64,000 nt of DNA from Fimbriimonas sp. Its GTDB lineage: Bacteria; Armatimonadota; Fimbriimonadia; Fimbriimonadales; Fimbriimonadaceae. How positions within the stretch are numbered: position 1 is the first letter of the stretch; every line of letters begins with the position of its first letter. Location: the NCBI GenBank assembly GCA_031292555.1, contig JARLGV010000075.1:1-64000 (forward strand), in the 5' to 3' direction. The notes under the pieces were generated by a model. The model had not been told where the DNA came from and made no database searches. It saw nothing but the letters and a program-made list of their open reading frames with translations. A program made the position numbers and the translations under genes. Below, one piece after another: positions 1 to 8,260 of this stretch.

Positions 1-202
1 CCCCCTGGGGCGTGCAGGCATTGCCCTGCAAGCAAGTCGGGCTTTCACTTTCGTTCGCCCAGTTGGGCACATGAAACAAGTTCCCATCGATTGATCGGTC
101 GAGGCGATTCCCGACCTCATCCTACTTCCGGCACACGGTTCGTGAGGCCTGTTGAAGAGATCCTACTGTTAGTGTACGACGGATATTGCCCTTCTACGGA
201 AC

Positions 203-346
203 CTATTCCAAGCGATTGACGATCCGCTTGATGCCGCCTTTCACGTATTCCTCGCCGAAGACGGATTCGAGGAGTCCCGGTCCGAGAGCCATGTGGACCT
301 TGATTGCCGCGTCGACGACTTCCTTGGCGATTTCATTCTCAGTCAT
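203..346 (-). pseudogene. GxxExxY-family protein remnant, internally deleted
   Basis: Reading from the ATG at 346 the product begins MTENEIAKEVVDAAIKVH and continues into GPGLLESV, the hallmark N-terminus of GxxExxY (PDDEXK-fold) proteins. After 'VFGEEY' it jumps to VKGGIKRIVNRLE, which matches the usual C-terminal end of that family. About 70-80 central residues, including the nuclease-like core, are missing while the frame is kept, giving 47 residues instead of about 125. Just upstream (about 419-454) lies a repetitive cgccaagg/gacgcaaagg tract of a kind I associate with these genes. I read this as a deletion derivative; expression of a micro-protein cannot be excluded. The longer reading from 445 adds a non-conserved N-terminus and is less likely. 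Confidence 0.6.
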
Positions 347-516
347 TTGGGCCGGGGCTCCTGCGTCCGTTCGGTCCATTTTGCAGGAAATCGGCCCTGG
401 AAGGAAGGCGATAATCAGTGGCACGCCAAGGAGCCAAGGACGCAAAGGATTGGAAGGGACCGGCAGGACGTGTTGGCCCTGACGACCAGGGCCTGAGGCT
501 GTTGGGTTAACCGGTC

Positions 517-873
517 ATGCTCAGCGAGTTCGCAGAACGATTCGTTCGAAGTCCGCTTCATCGAGGACCTCTGGAAGGAGCGACTCACTACGGAGAGTCC
601 GACCAGCCGGGTGAAGGTCCTTACGTGCAGATCTGGCTCATCGTCGAAGCCGGCGTGATTCGTCAGGCGGCTTTCAAGAGCCCCGGCTGTCCGAGTTCGA
701 CGGCCTGCGGTGGGACCCTCTGCGCCTTGGTTTCTGGACGAGCGGTCGACAAGGCTCTGTCGCTGACGGTCGCGGATCTCCTGGCGGTTGTTGGCACGCT
801 TCCCGAGGGAAAGGGCCACTATGTAGGGCGTGCCATTCGGGCCATGAGGGTGGCTTTGGAGCCGAATGACTAA
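517..873 (+). CDS. IscU/NifU N-terminal-like Fe-S scaffold protein, divergent
   Basis: 118 residues with the overall IscU/NifU-N pattern: a strand YVQIWLIVEAGVI, the motif GCPSSTACG (Cys58, Cys64, then Cys69), a helix SGRAVDKALSL, and a C-terminal LPEGKGHYVGRAIRAM segment. Classical scaffolds bind clusters with three cysteines: CGD near the start, GC.S in the middle and HC near the end. Here the first is absent (GPY) and the last is HY, so only the central cysteine region remains. It overlaps the methyltransferase start at 866 by 8 nt, so the two are translationally coupled. Whether it still carries a cluster is unknown; it may be a repurposed scaffold fold. The fold assignment is fairly secure, the function is not. 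Confidence 0.7.
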   Translation: MLSEFAERFVRSPLHRGPLEGATHYGESDQPGEGPYVQIWLIVEAGVIRQAAFKSPGCPSSTACGGTLCALVSGRAVDKALSLTVADLLAVVGTLPEGKGHYVGRAIRAMRVALEPND

Positions 874-1453
874 CCTTGAAGGTGTCCATCGTCGAGCGGA
901 GGAGCTCCTCTCAAAAGTGGATTTCGAAGAGCGGATGGATTCGTATCTACGGCCCGAGCAACTTGGCAAGTGGGGTCGCGACAACATCAGTGGATACTAT
1001 TGGTATCTGCATGCTCTGGTCGCCGTCACGCGTCCCAAGAAGGTAGTGGAACTCGGGCGGTGTCTGGGCACTTCCGCGCTCTTCATGTTAGGCGCCCTTG
1101 ACGAAGACGCGGTACTTATCACCGTCGACATCGAGGAAAGGGCGTCCGAACTCTCTCACCGCCTTGGCGATCCGAGGTTGCATGTCATCACCGGCAACGA
1201 CTTGGATCTCTCCATCTACGACGGAATCGACATTTCGAACATCGACTTCCTGTTCGTCGACACCGACCACACCTGCGAGCAGGCGACGAAAGAGTGGGCT
1301 TTGTACCGACCTTTGCTATCCGAAAACGCTATCGTCGCTTTTGACGACATCACCATGAACGACATGGGACGGTTCTGGGAAGCTCTGCCCTGCGTCAAAC
1401 TGGAAACCGGGACGTCCTACCACTACACTGGGTTTGGACTGGTTGCGCCCTGA
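866..1453 (+). CDS. Class I SAM-dependent methyltransferase (O-methyltransferase / Methyltransf_24-like)
   Basis: 195 residues. Motif I is VVELGRCLGTS (about residues 60-70), followed by the acidic residue ending strand 2 (TVDIE, 87-90) and by IDFLFVDTDHTCEQATKEW, typical of the catechol-O-methyltransferase-like group whose Asp/His region handles metal and substrate. A downstream AFDDI matches the usual post-motif strand. The substrate is not readable. The ATG overlaps the 3' end of the IscU-like gene, so the pair is one operon. No signal peptide or membrane segment is seen, so it acts in the cytoplasm. Confidence 0.75.
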   Translation: MTNLEGVHRRAEELLSKVDFEERMDSYLRPEQLGKWGRDNISGYYWYLHALVAVTRPKKVVELGRCLGTSALFMLGALDEDAVLITVDIEERASELSHRLGDPRLHVITGNDLDLSIYDGIDISNIDFLFVDTDHTCEQATKEWALYRPLLSENAIVAFDDITMNDMGRFWEALPCVKLETGTSYHYTGFGLVAP

Positions 1454-1893
1454 TTCGCCTTTATTCAATAGCCGGACTGGAGGGGCAAGTGACCGGTCCC
1501 CGGTGTTGCTTCTGCTATGAAACTTTGCACTACCTAGTCCAGGCAACATGAAGCGCTGTCACTCCTGTCCGCCCCCTGCCCAGTGCCCTTCGCACGCAGC
1601 CCAGCCCGTCACAGATCGCACAGGAAATGCACTGTGTGCAGCTTGCGGTCTCTCTTATGCCCGCCTACGCCGCCTACGGTCTCAGTCACCTGATGCGCAC
1701 GAACTGGTTCACCCAGGATGCAGAGAAAAACGCCGGGGGCCTGTCTCGGCTTAGTAGGTCGCAAGACGGTTTGCTTCGTGTCTGCGCACACCGAAGGACT
1801 CCACGTTGAAACATACGACATAAATTGGCGCTAGGCCAAGATCGTGGAGTCGATCAGTCGGTTCGGATTAGGGATTTACCTTTACGAATCAGC
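1454..1893. other. Gene-poor stretch between methyltransferase and argH
   Basis: About 440 nt without a convincing gene. Short frames at 1548-1754 and 1627-1809 on the plus strand give Cys- and Arg-rich or otherwise unrecognisable peptides. I saw no tRNA, transposase or hairpin terminator of note. It may be decayed sequence. Confidence 0.4.
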
Positions 1894-3282
1894 CTACGCG
1901 ATCTTGTGGAAGCCTTCGGCTTCCCAGAGAGACCGGGCGTGGGCGACTTGGGCGGCCATCGCGTTGGGGCCGGGGGCGCCGAGCGACTCGCGGCGGCGGA
2001 CCGAGCCTTCGGGCTGAAGGACGGACAGGGCCTCGGCGGGCACCTCAGGGGCGATCTGGGCCAACGTCTCCTCCGTCAATTCCTCGAGAGTGCAACCCAA
2101 ATTGTTGCAGCCGATCACGATCTGACCGACGATTTCGTGAGCTTGCCGGAACGGCATGCCGTGGGTCGCCAAGTAGTCCGCCAGATCGGTCGCGGTCGAG
2201 AAGTCGCCCTGTACGGCAGTCGCCATTCGCTCAAGCTGCCACTCCGCGCTCTCCAACATCAGATGGACCAGCTTCAGCGAGTCCTTCACCTTGCGGAGCG
2301 AATCGAAGAGAGGCGGCTTGTCCTCTTGAGTGTCCCGGTTGTAGCCGAGCGGCAGGCCCTTCATCGTTGTCGCGAGGGTCGTCCAGTTGGCAAGCGCGCG
2401 GCCGGTGCGGCCCCGGATCAACTCCGCCATGTCCGGATTCCGCTTCTGAGGCATGATCGACGAACCGGTGGTCGTCGAATCGCTCAGCTTGATGAAGCCG
2501 AACTCTCGTCCGCTAAACAGGACCAGTTCCTGAGACATGCGGCTGAGGTCGATCATGATCAGGCCGCACAGGTGAAGGGCGTCCAGAATGTACGATCGGT
2601 CGGACGTCGCATCGAGCGCGTTGGGTATCGGCGCGATGAACCCTAACTCCGCCGCCGTCGCGTTGCGATCGATCGGAAAGCTCGTGCCGGCAAGCGCGGC
2701 GGAACCGAGGGGGCAATAGTTCGCCAACTCGAAAAGCCGCTCCGCCCGCCAGCCGTGACGCTGCAATGCCCAGAAGTGGGCGAGCAGGTAGAACCCGAGG
2801 GTGATCGGCTGGGCGCGCTGCTGGTGGGTGTAGCCGGGCATCAGGGCCGACTTGTACTTCTCGCCCTGCTCCAACAGCAGTCCCTGAAGCTTCTTGATCA
2901 GATCGAATACGGCAAGAAGCTCGTTATGCACGTAAAGACGGGTGTCCGTCGCGACCTGGTCGTTGCGCGAACGCGCGGTGTGCAGTTTGCCCGCCACCTC
3001 GCCGGCGACTTCGCCCAGGCGGATCTCGATGGCGGTATGGATATCCTCCACGTCCAGATGGAGGAACTCCGGCCCCTCCTCGTGAATCTTCTCGAGTCCA
3101 TCGATGATCTGCTTGGCTTCCTCTTCGGAGATGATTCCTTGGGCGCCAAGCATACGTGCGTGAGCGACGGAACCGATGATATCTTCCTGCCAGAAGTTCA
3201 GATCGGTTTCGATGGACTGACCGAAGCGATCGACCAATTCGGCCGTCGTTTCGCTAAACGCACCACCCCATAGCTTCTTCAT
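1894..3282 (-). CDS. argH: Argininosuccinate lyase
   Basis: Cleaves argininosuccinate to arginine and fumarate, the last step of arginine synthesis; cytoplasmic homotetramer of the aspartase/fumarase superfamily. The product, 462 residues from the ATG at 3282, begins MKKLWGGAFSE as ArgH proteins do, contains ARSRNDQVATDTRLY, and carries the superfamily signature GSSIMPQKRNPD that forms the catalytic Ser loop. The reading frame is open further upstream to 3468, but that extension is non-conserved and would run into the divergent GH31 gene, so the internal ATG is preferred. A TAAGAT box lies 10 nt upstream of it. No other arg genes are nearby. Confidence 0.95.
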   Translation of the reverse strand: MKKLWGGAFSETTAELVDRFGQSIETDLNFWQEDIIGSVAHARMLGAQGIISEEEAKQIIDGLEKIHEEGPEFLHLDVEDIHTAIEIRLGEVAGEVAGKLHTARSRNDQVATDTRLYVHNELLAVFDLIKKLQGLLLEQGEKYKSALMPGYTHQQRAQPITLGFYLLAHFWALQRHGWRAERLFELANYCPLGSAALAGTSFPIDRNATAAELGFIAPIPNALDATSDRSYILDALHLCGLIMIDLSRMSQELVLFSGREFGFIKLSDSTTTGSSIMPQKRNPDMAELIRGRTGRALANWTTLATTMKGLPLGYNRDTQEDKPPLFDSLRKVKDSLKLVHLMLESAEWQLERMATAVQGDFSTATDLADYLATHGMPFRQAHEIVGQIVIGCNNLGCTLEELTEETLAQIAPEVPAEALSVLQPEGSVRRRESLGAPGPNAMAAQVAHARSLWEAEGFHKIA

Positions 3283-3363
3283 CTCGGGGCTTATCTTATC
3301 CAATGTGTCGGCGTTTTCGTTGCCTTCCGCATACCGGTACTGATTTCGGGTCAAGATTATGCT

Positions 3364-5976
3364 ATGCGCGTTGTCACGATGCTCGTCTTCGCCCTCCCGT
3401 CCCTCGCCCTGGCTGCCCCCTATACGATCACCGCCGGCAACGTCCGCATCCAGGTTCTGTCTCCGCATCTGGTGCGCCTCGAGGAGAAGGGCCCGATGGG
3501 GTTCGAGGACCGGCAGACGTTCACGGTCGTCAACCGCGACTTTGCCAAGACCCGAGTGAAGGTTCAGAAGCGCGGCGGAGTCGTCACCTTACTGACCGAC
3601 GACTTCGCCGTCACCATCCCGGAACAGGCGCTCAGCCTTCGGGACGTGCAGGTACTCGATGGGTTCAACCAGCCTCTCTATCAATACAACGGAACCCCTC
3701 CGCCCACCCAATACCTGCCCGCCCCCGGGTTCATGAAGCCGGCCTGGGTGATGGCCGATAGCCCGCGGCTCGTTCCTCCCGCATGGGGAGCGACCCCGGC
3801 GCCCAAGAACGTCGACCCTGCTCTCGCCGCCAAATCGGGTTGGGACGACCGAAACAACGCGCCCGACATCTACGTCTTCGTCCCCGGCCGAGTCGGGTAC
3901 GCCCAGCTAAGGCGCGACTTCCTCGCCCTGACCGGACCGATTCCCAAGCCACCCCTCTTTATCCTCGGTTTCATCGACAGCCGCTGGTACCCCTACTCCG
4001 AGAAGGAAGCGCTGCAGTCGATCGACACCTACCGGTCCAAGGGGATTCCGCTCGACACGTTCGTGGTTGACACTGATTGGCGCGTGAACGGCTCGGCGGG
4101 CTATGCGGTCGAGCCCAAGTACTTCCCCGACATGCCCCGCTTCATCGATGAAGCGCACAAGAAGCATGTCCGCCTGATGTTCAACGACCATCCCGATCCC
4201 AAGGCTCCGACCGCGACCGACCCAAAGGAACTGGCCTTCCGGTGGGAGGGGCTGACCAAGCTTCTCAACTGGGGCATGGACGTTTGGTGGTACGACCGAA
4301 ACTGGTCCACCAGCCTGCACGAGCCGATGCCCGGCATCCGCAAAGAGGTCTGGGGCCAACGACTCTACCACGACATCACCGAGCGTGCCCGGCCGGAACA
4401 GCGCCCGTGGATCATGACGAACGCCCAAGGCATCGACAACGGTTTCGAGCGCTACCCGCCCCAGCCGGCCGGACACCGCTATCCGATGATGTGGACCGGA
4501 GACACCGGTTCGCGATTCGACTTCCTCAAGCGAGGCGTCGAGAACGGCGTGGATCGGGGGGTTCTCGCGCTGCAGCCGTATACCCACGAAGACCTGGGCG
4601 GCCATACCGGCCCGACACCGTCCCCCGAGCTGTACATTCGCTACCTCGAGTACGGCTGCCTTTCGCCGATCACCCGCGTCCACTGCACCCTCGGCCAGGA
4701 TCGCCACCCCTGGGCTTACGGGCCGGAGGCCGAGCAGATCGTGAGCAACTACATCAAGCTGAGGTACCGCCTGCTGCCGACGATCTACTCCGCCGCCCAG
4801 CACGCCTGCGACGACGGCACCCCGATCCTACGGCGCTGCGACCTCTACTGGCCGACGTTTCCGGAAGCCGCCCATAACGATCAGTATCTGTTCGGCGACG
4901 ATCTGCTCGTCGCACCCATCACGTCGAGCATGAACGGAGACCCGACGCCGATTCCCAGTTCGATGCTGAGGACGCCCCTCGGGGCGCCGGGGCTGCGAGC
5001 CGAGTACTTCGACAACGACAAGCTGGAGGGCGAGCCAAAGCTCGTGCGGACCGACGACAAAATCGACTTCGATTGGGGCGACAGGGCCCCCGCCGACGGG
5101 ATTCCTCAAGAGCACTTCTCGGCCCGTTGGACCGGCATCCTCGGTCCGGTTCCGACCGCCGGCGAGTACCGCATCACGACCAAGAACGACGATGGCGTAC
5201 GCGTCTACATCGACGGACGTCTTGTCGTCGACGACTGGAAAGCGGAAGACACCGCATCGAACACCGCAACCGTCTCCTTCGAAGCTGGTTCCACCCACAC
5301 GTTCCGCGTGGAATACATGCAGCTGACGGGCGGCGCCCTCTGCACGGTCGGATGGCTCAAGCCGTCCGAAGAGGCGACCAACGCGTCCAAGCGGTCGGTT
5401 TGGATTCCGCCCGGCGTCTGGCAGGATCTGTGGACGGGTCGCACGATCACCGGCCCCAAGACGATCACGGCGACGGCCGAACTCGGCCAGGTTCCGATGT
5501 GGGTCGCGTCGGGGGCTCTTGTCTTCACCGGACCGGACCTACAGTACACGGGCGAAAGGGTCATGGACCCGATGACAGTGGACGCTTATCCGCTCGCCGA
5601 TGGAACGAACGAGCGCGAGTTGGTTGAAGACGACGGGCTTTCCAACGAGTACCTCAAGGGGAGCATCGCCCGTACCAAGATCGATCTCGCGTCGTCTGGC
5701 GTCTACGCCGCCGTCCGGTTGGGAGGAACCAAGGGCAGCTACGCGGGCATCAAGGAGGAGCGGAACTGGGTGGTCCGGATCCACTTGCCAAAGGGGCTGA
5801 CGGCCACGAAGGTGACAGTCGACTCAAAGCCGATTCCGATCGTGCTGGCGCATTCGCACCCGGTAACGATCCCTTTCCAGGCCGGCGCCGCGCCGGAAGA
5901 GGGGCAAGTCGTGACGGTCGCCCTGCCCAAGACATCGATCCGAAAGGAGCACACGGTGCTCGTCGAAACGAAATAG
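3364..5976 (+). CDS. Exported glycoside hydrolase family 31 alpha-glycosidase with PA14 domain
   Basis: 870 residues with a signal peptide (MRVVTMLVFALPSLALA). A beta-sandwich N-domain precedes a GH31 (beta/alpha)8 barrel: the nucleophile is predicted as Asp311 in WWYDRNW and the acid/base as Asp380 in MMWTGDTGS. After the barrel and LFGDDLLVAPI, a PA14 domain (about 541-665; GLRAEYFDN, FSARWTGILGPVPTAGEYR, DGVRVYIDGRLVVDDW) is inserted before the remaining C-terminal beta domains. PA14 modules often bind carbohydrate, so the enzyme probably docks on an oligo- or polysaccharide. Family members cleave alpha-glucosides, alpha-xylosides or transfer glycosyl units; the precise specificity cannot be read. 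It lies divergent to argH and is followed after 18 nt by a DUF503 gene. Confidence 0.9.
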   Translation: MRVVTMLVFALPSLALAAPYTITAGNVRIQVLSPHLVRLEEKGPMGFEDRQTFTVVNRDFAKTRVKVQKRGGVVTLLTDDFAVTIPEQALSLRDVQVLDGFNQPLYQYNGTPPPTQYLPAPGFMKPAWVMADSPRLVPPAWGATPAPKNVDPALAAKSGWDDRNNAPDIYVFVPGRVGYAQLRRDFLALTGPIPKPPLFILGFIDSRWYPYSEKEALQSIDTYRSKGIPLDTFVVDTDWRVNGSAGYAVEPKYFPDMPRFIDEAHKKHVRLMFNDHPDPKAPTATDPKELAFRWEGLTKLLNWGMDVWWYDRNWSTSLHEPMPGIRKEVWGQRLYHDITERARPEQRPWIMTNAQGIDNGFERYPPQPAGHRYPMMWTGDTGSRFDFLKRGVENGVDRGVLALQPYTHEDLGGHTGPTPSPELYIRYLEYGCLSPITRVHCTLGQDRHPWAYGPEAEQIVSNYIKLRYRLLPTIYSAAQHACDDGTPILRRCDLYWPTFPEAAHNDQYLFGDDLLVAPITSSMNGDPTPIPSSMLRTPLGAPGLRAEYFDNDKLEGEPKLVRTDDKIDFDWGDRAPADGIPQEHFSARWTGILGPVPTAGEYRITTKNDDGVRVYIDGRLVVDDWKAEDTASNTATVSFEAGSTHTFRVEYMQLTGGALCTVGWLKPSEEATNASKRSVWIPPGVWQDLWTGRTITGPKTITATAELGQVPMWVASGALVFTGPDLQYTGERVMDPMTVDAYPLADGTNERELVEDDGLSNEYLKGSIARTKIDLASSGVYAAVRLGGTKGSYAGIKEERNWVVRIHLPKGLTATKVTVDSKPIPIVLAHSHPVTIPFQAGAAPEEGQVVTVALPKTSIRKEHTVLVETK

Positions 5977-5994
5977 AAGGGTAACCGCGAGGAG

Positions 5995-6282
5995 ATGATT
6001 GTCGGCACGCTGGAGCTTTGCCTACGCCTCGACGGCGCTTTTTCGCTGAAGGACAAGCGAAGCGTGCTGCGGAGCCTGCTGGACCATGCCCGCCGCGACT
6101 TTCGGGTCTCGGCGGCCGAAGTCGACGATCACGACCTGTGGAACAGCGCGGTCATCGGCATCGCCTGCGTCAGCAACGATGCCGCCCACGCCGAAAGCAC
6201 CCTTCAACACGTCATCGATCTTTTCGACGCCCATCCGGCAGTGGCGGTTGAGAGCGCCCTCAAACAGGTCGAACGGCGCTAA
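5995..6282 (+). CDS. DUF503 / YlxP-like protein
   Basis: 95 residues matching the YlxP/DUF503 family: MIVGTLELCLRLDGAFSLKDKRSVLRSLLD at the start (conserved 'SLKdKRs.l..l') and a ferredoxin-like alternation of strands and helices ending in the region FDAHPAVAVESALKQVERR. In many bacteria the family sits in the rbfA/nusA operon and is thought to take part in ribosome or RNA processes; here it is alone behind a GH31 gene. The sequence GAGGAG directly abuts the ATG, too close for a normal ribosome binding site, while TAACCG lies 7 nt upstream, so it may be transcribed from its own leaderless promoter. Confidence 0.85.
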   Translation: MIVGTLELCLRLDGAFSLKDKRSVLRSLLDHARRDFRVSAAEVDDHDLWNSAVIGIACVSNDAAHAESTLQHVIDLFDAHPAVAVESALKQVERR

Positions 6283-6290
6283 CAGCGCGA

Positions 6291-6317
6291 AAGCCCTCGG
6301 CCGGTGGCCGAGGGCTT
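6291..6317. terminator. Bidirectional hairpin terminator
   Basis: A 12-bp perfect stem, aagccctcggcc / ggccgagggctt, with a GGT loop lies between two converging genes (DUF503 ending 6282 and the ErpA-like gene ending 6347). It is followed by only a short T run, so it could serve both strands. Confidence 0.75.
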
Positions 6318-6346
6318 CCATGAGATGGGATGAAACTGCTAGCCGC

Positions 6347-6769
6347 CTAGTGGCAACCGCAACTGCCGCATCCGCCACCCGATCTTGTGTCGAGACCGGG
6401 CACGCCCTCCTCCTCGGTGGAGAAGGAAGAGCCGCAACCGCAGGACTTGACTGCCTTGGGGTTGTCGATCTTGAAACCGCCGCCCAATACATCGTCAACG
6501 TAGTCCACAACCGCGCCGACCATGTAGCGGAGACTGAGTTCGTCTACAAAGATCTTGATGCCCCGGTCGGCCATGACGTGGTCGCCTTCCTCGGGGGAAT
6601 TCTCGTCGAGCGCCATGCCGTAGCTCAAGCCCGAGCAGCCGCCACCGGCCACCCAGACGCGCAAAGCGGCGTCCGGCTTTTCGTTCTCGACTAAAAGGGA
6701 CTGGAGCTCCGTCGCCGCGCGCTCCGTCAAACTGATTTCTGAAACGGGAACCTGTTCCTCAACTGCCAT
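6347..6769 (-). CDS. A-type Fe-S carrier (ErpA/IscA/HesB family) with cysteine-rich tail
   Basis: Carries and delivers Fe-S clusters to apoproteins. 140 residues; canonical ligands are Cys45 (GGGCSGLSY), Cys110 and Cys112 (SCGCGSSF), with the family motif GGGFKIDNP. Beyond the normal end (about residue 115) there is an acidic linker and a Gly/Cys tail, GGGCGSCGCH, adding Cys134, Cys137 and Cys139 plus a terminal His. That tail is unusual and could bind another metal or cluster. The ATG at 6769 has GAGG about 8 nt upstream, so it is probably leadered. A second, shorter A-type carrier is encoded at the end of the SUF operon (32711-33085). Confidence 0.9.
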   Translation of the reverse strand: MAVEEQVPVSEISLTERAATELQSLLVENEKPDAALRVWVAGGGCSGLSYGMALDENSPEEGDHVMADRGIKIFVDELSLRYMVGAVVDYVDDVLGGGFKIDNPKAVKSCGCGSSFSTEEEGVPGLDTRSGGGCGSCGCH

Positions 6770-6939
6770 ATAAGATGCCTCGAAAGCCTATATAATCTTA
6801 CGCGAGCAGCGAGCATTTCAGCGCATAAGATTTTGCGATCCTGCTGATGCAATCGCCTTAGTACCCATGTCCGCTAGAAATCAAAGCGATTTCTTACCAA
6901 GTCCGAACAAAAAACGGAGTCGAGCGTTCAGACATCTTG

Positions 6940-7704
6940 ATGACGCTCGGGATCTATGACTGGGGCTCTGGAGGGCTCCGACTTTGCGACCAACTCAGAA
7001 CGGCTTGCCCGGATCTGGATTTGATCTACGTCGGCGACCACGGATTCGAAGACTACTGCGAACTCTCACGGGAGGCGCTTATCGAGCGGGTTCGCCTGCT
7101 GCTCGACCGGGTCAAGGCGATGGGGGTCAACCGCGTCGTGCTTGCGAACGACGCCGCGAGCACGGTTGTGAGCGTGGTCGCGCCGCCCGAGGTCGTCGTA
7201 ACCGGCCTCGTCGAGCCGACGCTTCGCTCGATGCCGGGGAGGAGCTTGATGGAAGTCGGCGTGATCGGGGGGAAGCGGACCGTCCTTTCGGGAAGCTACG
7301 GACGTGCCCTCCGCAAGCTGCGGTTTCTCGTTGTTCAGCGAGTCTCCCTCGACCTCGGAATGCGCTTGGAAACAGGCGCCTTCTCCCGGCGGGAACTCGA
7401 GGATTCGCTGACTTCGCTTCTCGAGCCGCTGGCGAAGGCGGATGGCTTACTGCTGGCTGACAGCCTGTACGCAACCGTATCGGCTTCGATTCGCAAGATC
7501 GTGCCCCGGGCTGTGCTCATCGATCCGTTCGACTACGTACTACGCGAATTGACCGACGAATTCGGAGGACTCGATTGCGGGACGGGCCGCTTCACTGCGT
7601 TTACCACCGGCGATCCTCGTGAAGTAAGCGAACGGGCCGATCGCCTGTTCGGACTACGACTGGAATTCTCACGCCTGACCGCTTCCGAACTCGCCGTCAC
7701 GTAA
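6940..7704 (+). CDS. Glutamate racemase-like (MurI fold) protein lacking both catalytic cysteines
   Basis: 254 residues from the ATG at 6940 (a TTG at 6937 is in frame). The Asp/Glu racemase layout is clear: GIYDWGSGGL (compare D.G.GG), LIYVGDHGFEDY, a central VVLANDAAS where MurI has ACNTAS, GVIGGKRTVLSGSYGRAL (compare GT..T), DGLLLADSLYATV where MurI has GCTHYP, and a C-terminal TTGDPREVSERADRLFG. The two catalytic cysteines are replaced by Asn and Asp (about residues 69-70 and 173-174). Racemisation by the normal two-base thiol mechanism therefore looks impossible. It may be a regulatory or moonlighting paralogue. It stands alone, divergent to the ErpA-like gene. Confidence 0.8.
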   Translation: MTLGIYDWGSGGLRLCDQLRTACPDLDLIYVGDHGFEDYCELSREALIERVRLLLDRVKAMGVNRVVLANDAASTVVSVVAPPEVVVTGLVEPTLRSMPGRSLMEVGVIGGKRTVLSGSYGRALRKLRFLVVQRVSLDLGMRLETGAFSRRELEDSLTSLLEPLAKADGLLLADSLYATVSASIRKIVPRAVLIDPFDYVLRELTDEFGGLDCGTGRFTAFTTGDPREVSERADRLFGLRLEFSRLTASELAVT

Positions 7705-7774
7705 GGATGGTGGGCTTGTTCTCTTCTCGGGCACTGAATGCGTTACAATTTCGTTCGTAATAGCTAGACCCTCC

Positions 7775-8260
7775 ATGAAGCACTTGACCCACCTGGCCGC
7801 ATCGGCCGTTTTTGCCCTTTTGGTCGCTGCCCCCGCCTTTGGCGCGGGCGACGCCTGGCTGACCTCCTACGACGCGGCGGTCAAGCAAGCCAAGAAGACC
7901 GGCAAGCCGATCATGGCCGACTTCACCGGCAGCGATTGGTGCACCTGGTGCATGAAGCTTCACCAAGAGGTCTTCAGCAAGCCCGAGTTCAAGAAGTGGG
8001 CCGCCAAGAACGTGATCCTGCTTGAGGTCGACTTCCCCCATCAGACACCCCAAGCCAAGTCACTGGTGGACCAGAACATGCGACTTGAGCGCAAGTACCA
8101 CGACGTCTTGCCCGGCTTCCCCACCGTGCTTTTCATGAACGCCGACGGCACCGTCTTCGGCAAGTACGGCTACGACGAAGGCGGCCCCGATCGCTGGACC
8201 CATATGGCCTCCCGCCTGCTGCCGCTCCAAAAGCCAGCAGGCAAGCAAGCCAAGATGTAG
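7775..8260 (+). CDS. Exported thioredoxin-like protein (WCTWC)
   Basis: 161 residues. A signal peptide (MKHLTHLAASAVFALLVAAPAFG) precedes a thioredoxin-fold domain of the Thioredoxin_7/DUF255-like type: GKPIMADFTGSDWCTWCMKLHQEVF with the redox pair in WCTWC (about 55-59), then VILLEVDFPHQ and the cis-Pro loop GFPTVLFMNADG. It should act as a periplasmic thiol oxidoreductase or chaperone. It is monocistronic, following the MurI-like gene by 70 nt, and is followed by a hairpin-rich intergenic stretch. Confidence 0.85.
   Translation: MKHLTHLAASAVFALLVAAPAFGAGDAWLTSYDAAVKQAKKTGKPIMADFTGSDWCTWCMKLHQEVFSKPEFKKWAAKNVILLEVDFPHQTPQAKSLVDQNMRLERKYHDVLPGFPTVLFMNADGTVFGKYGYDEGGPDRWTHMASRLLPLQKPAGKQAKM

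Noticed and set aside
1825-2646. Long plus-strand reading frame opposite argH
   Set aside because: It is Arg/Ala/Gly-rich antisense translation of the argH gene, without family features.
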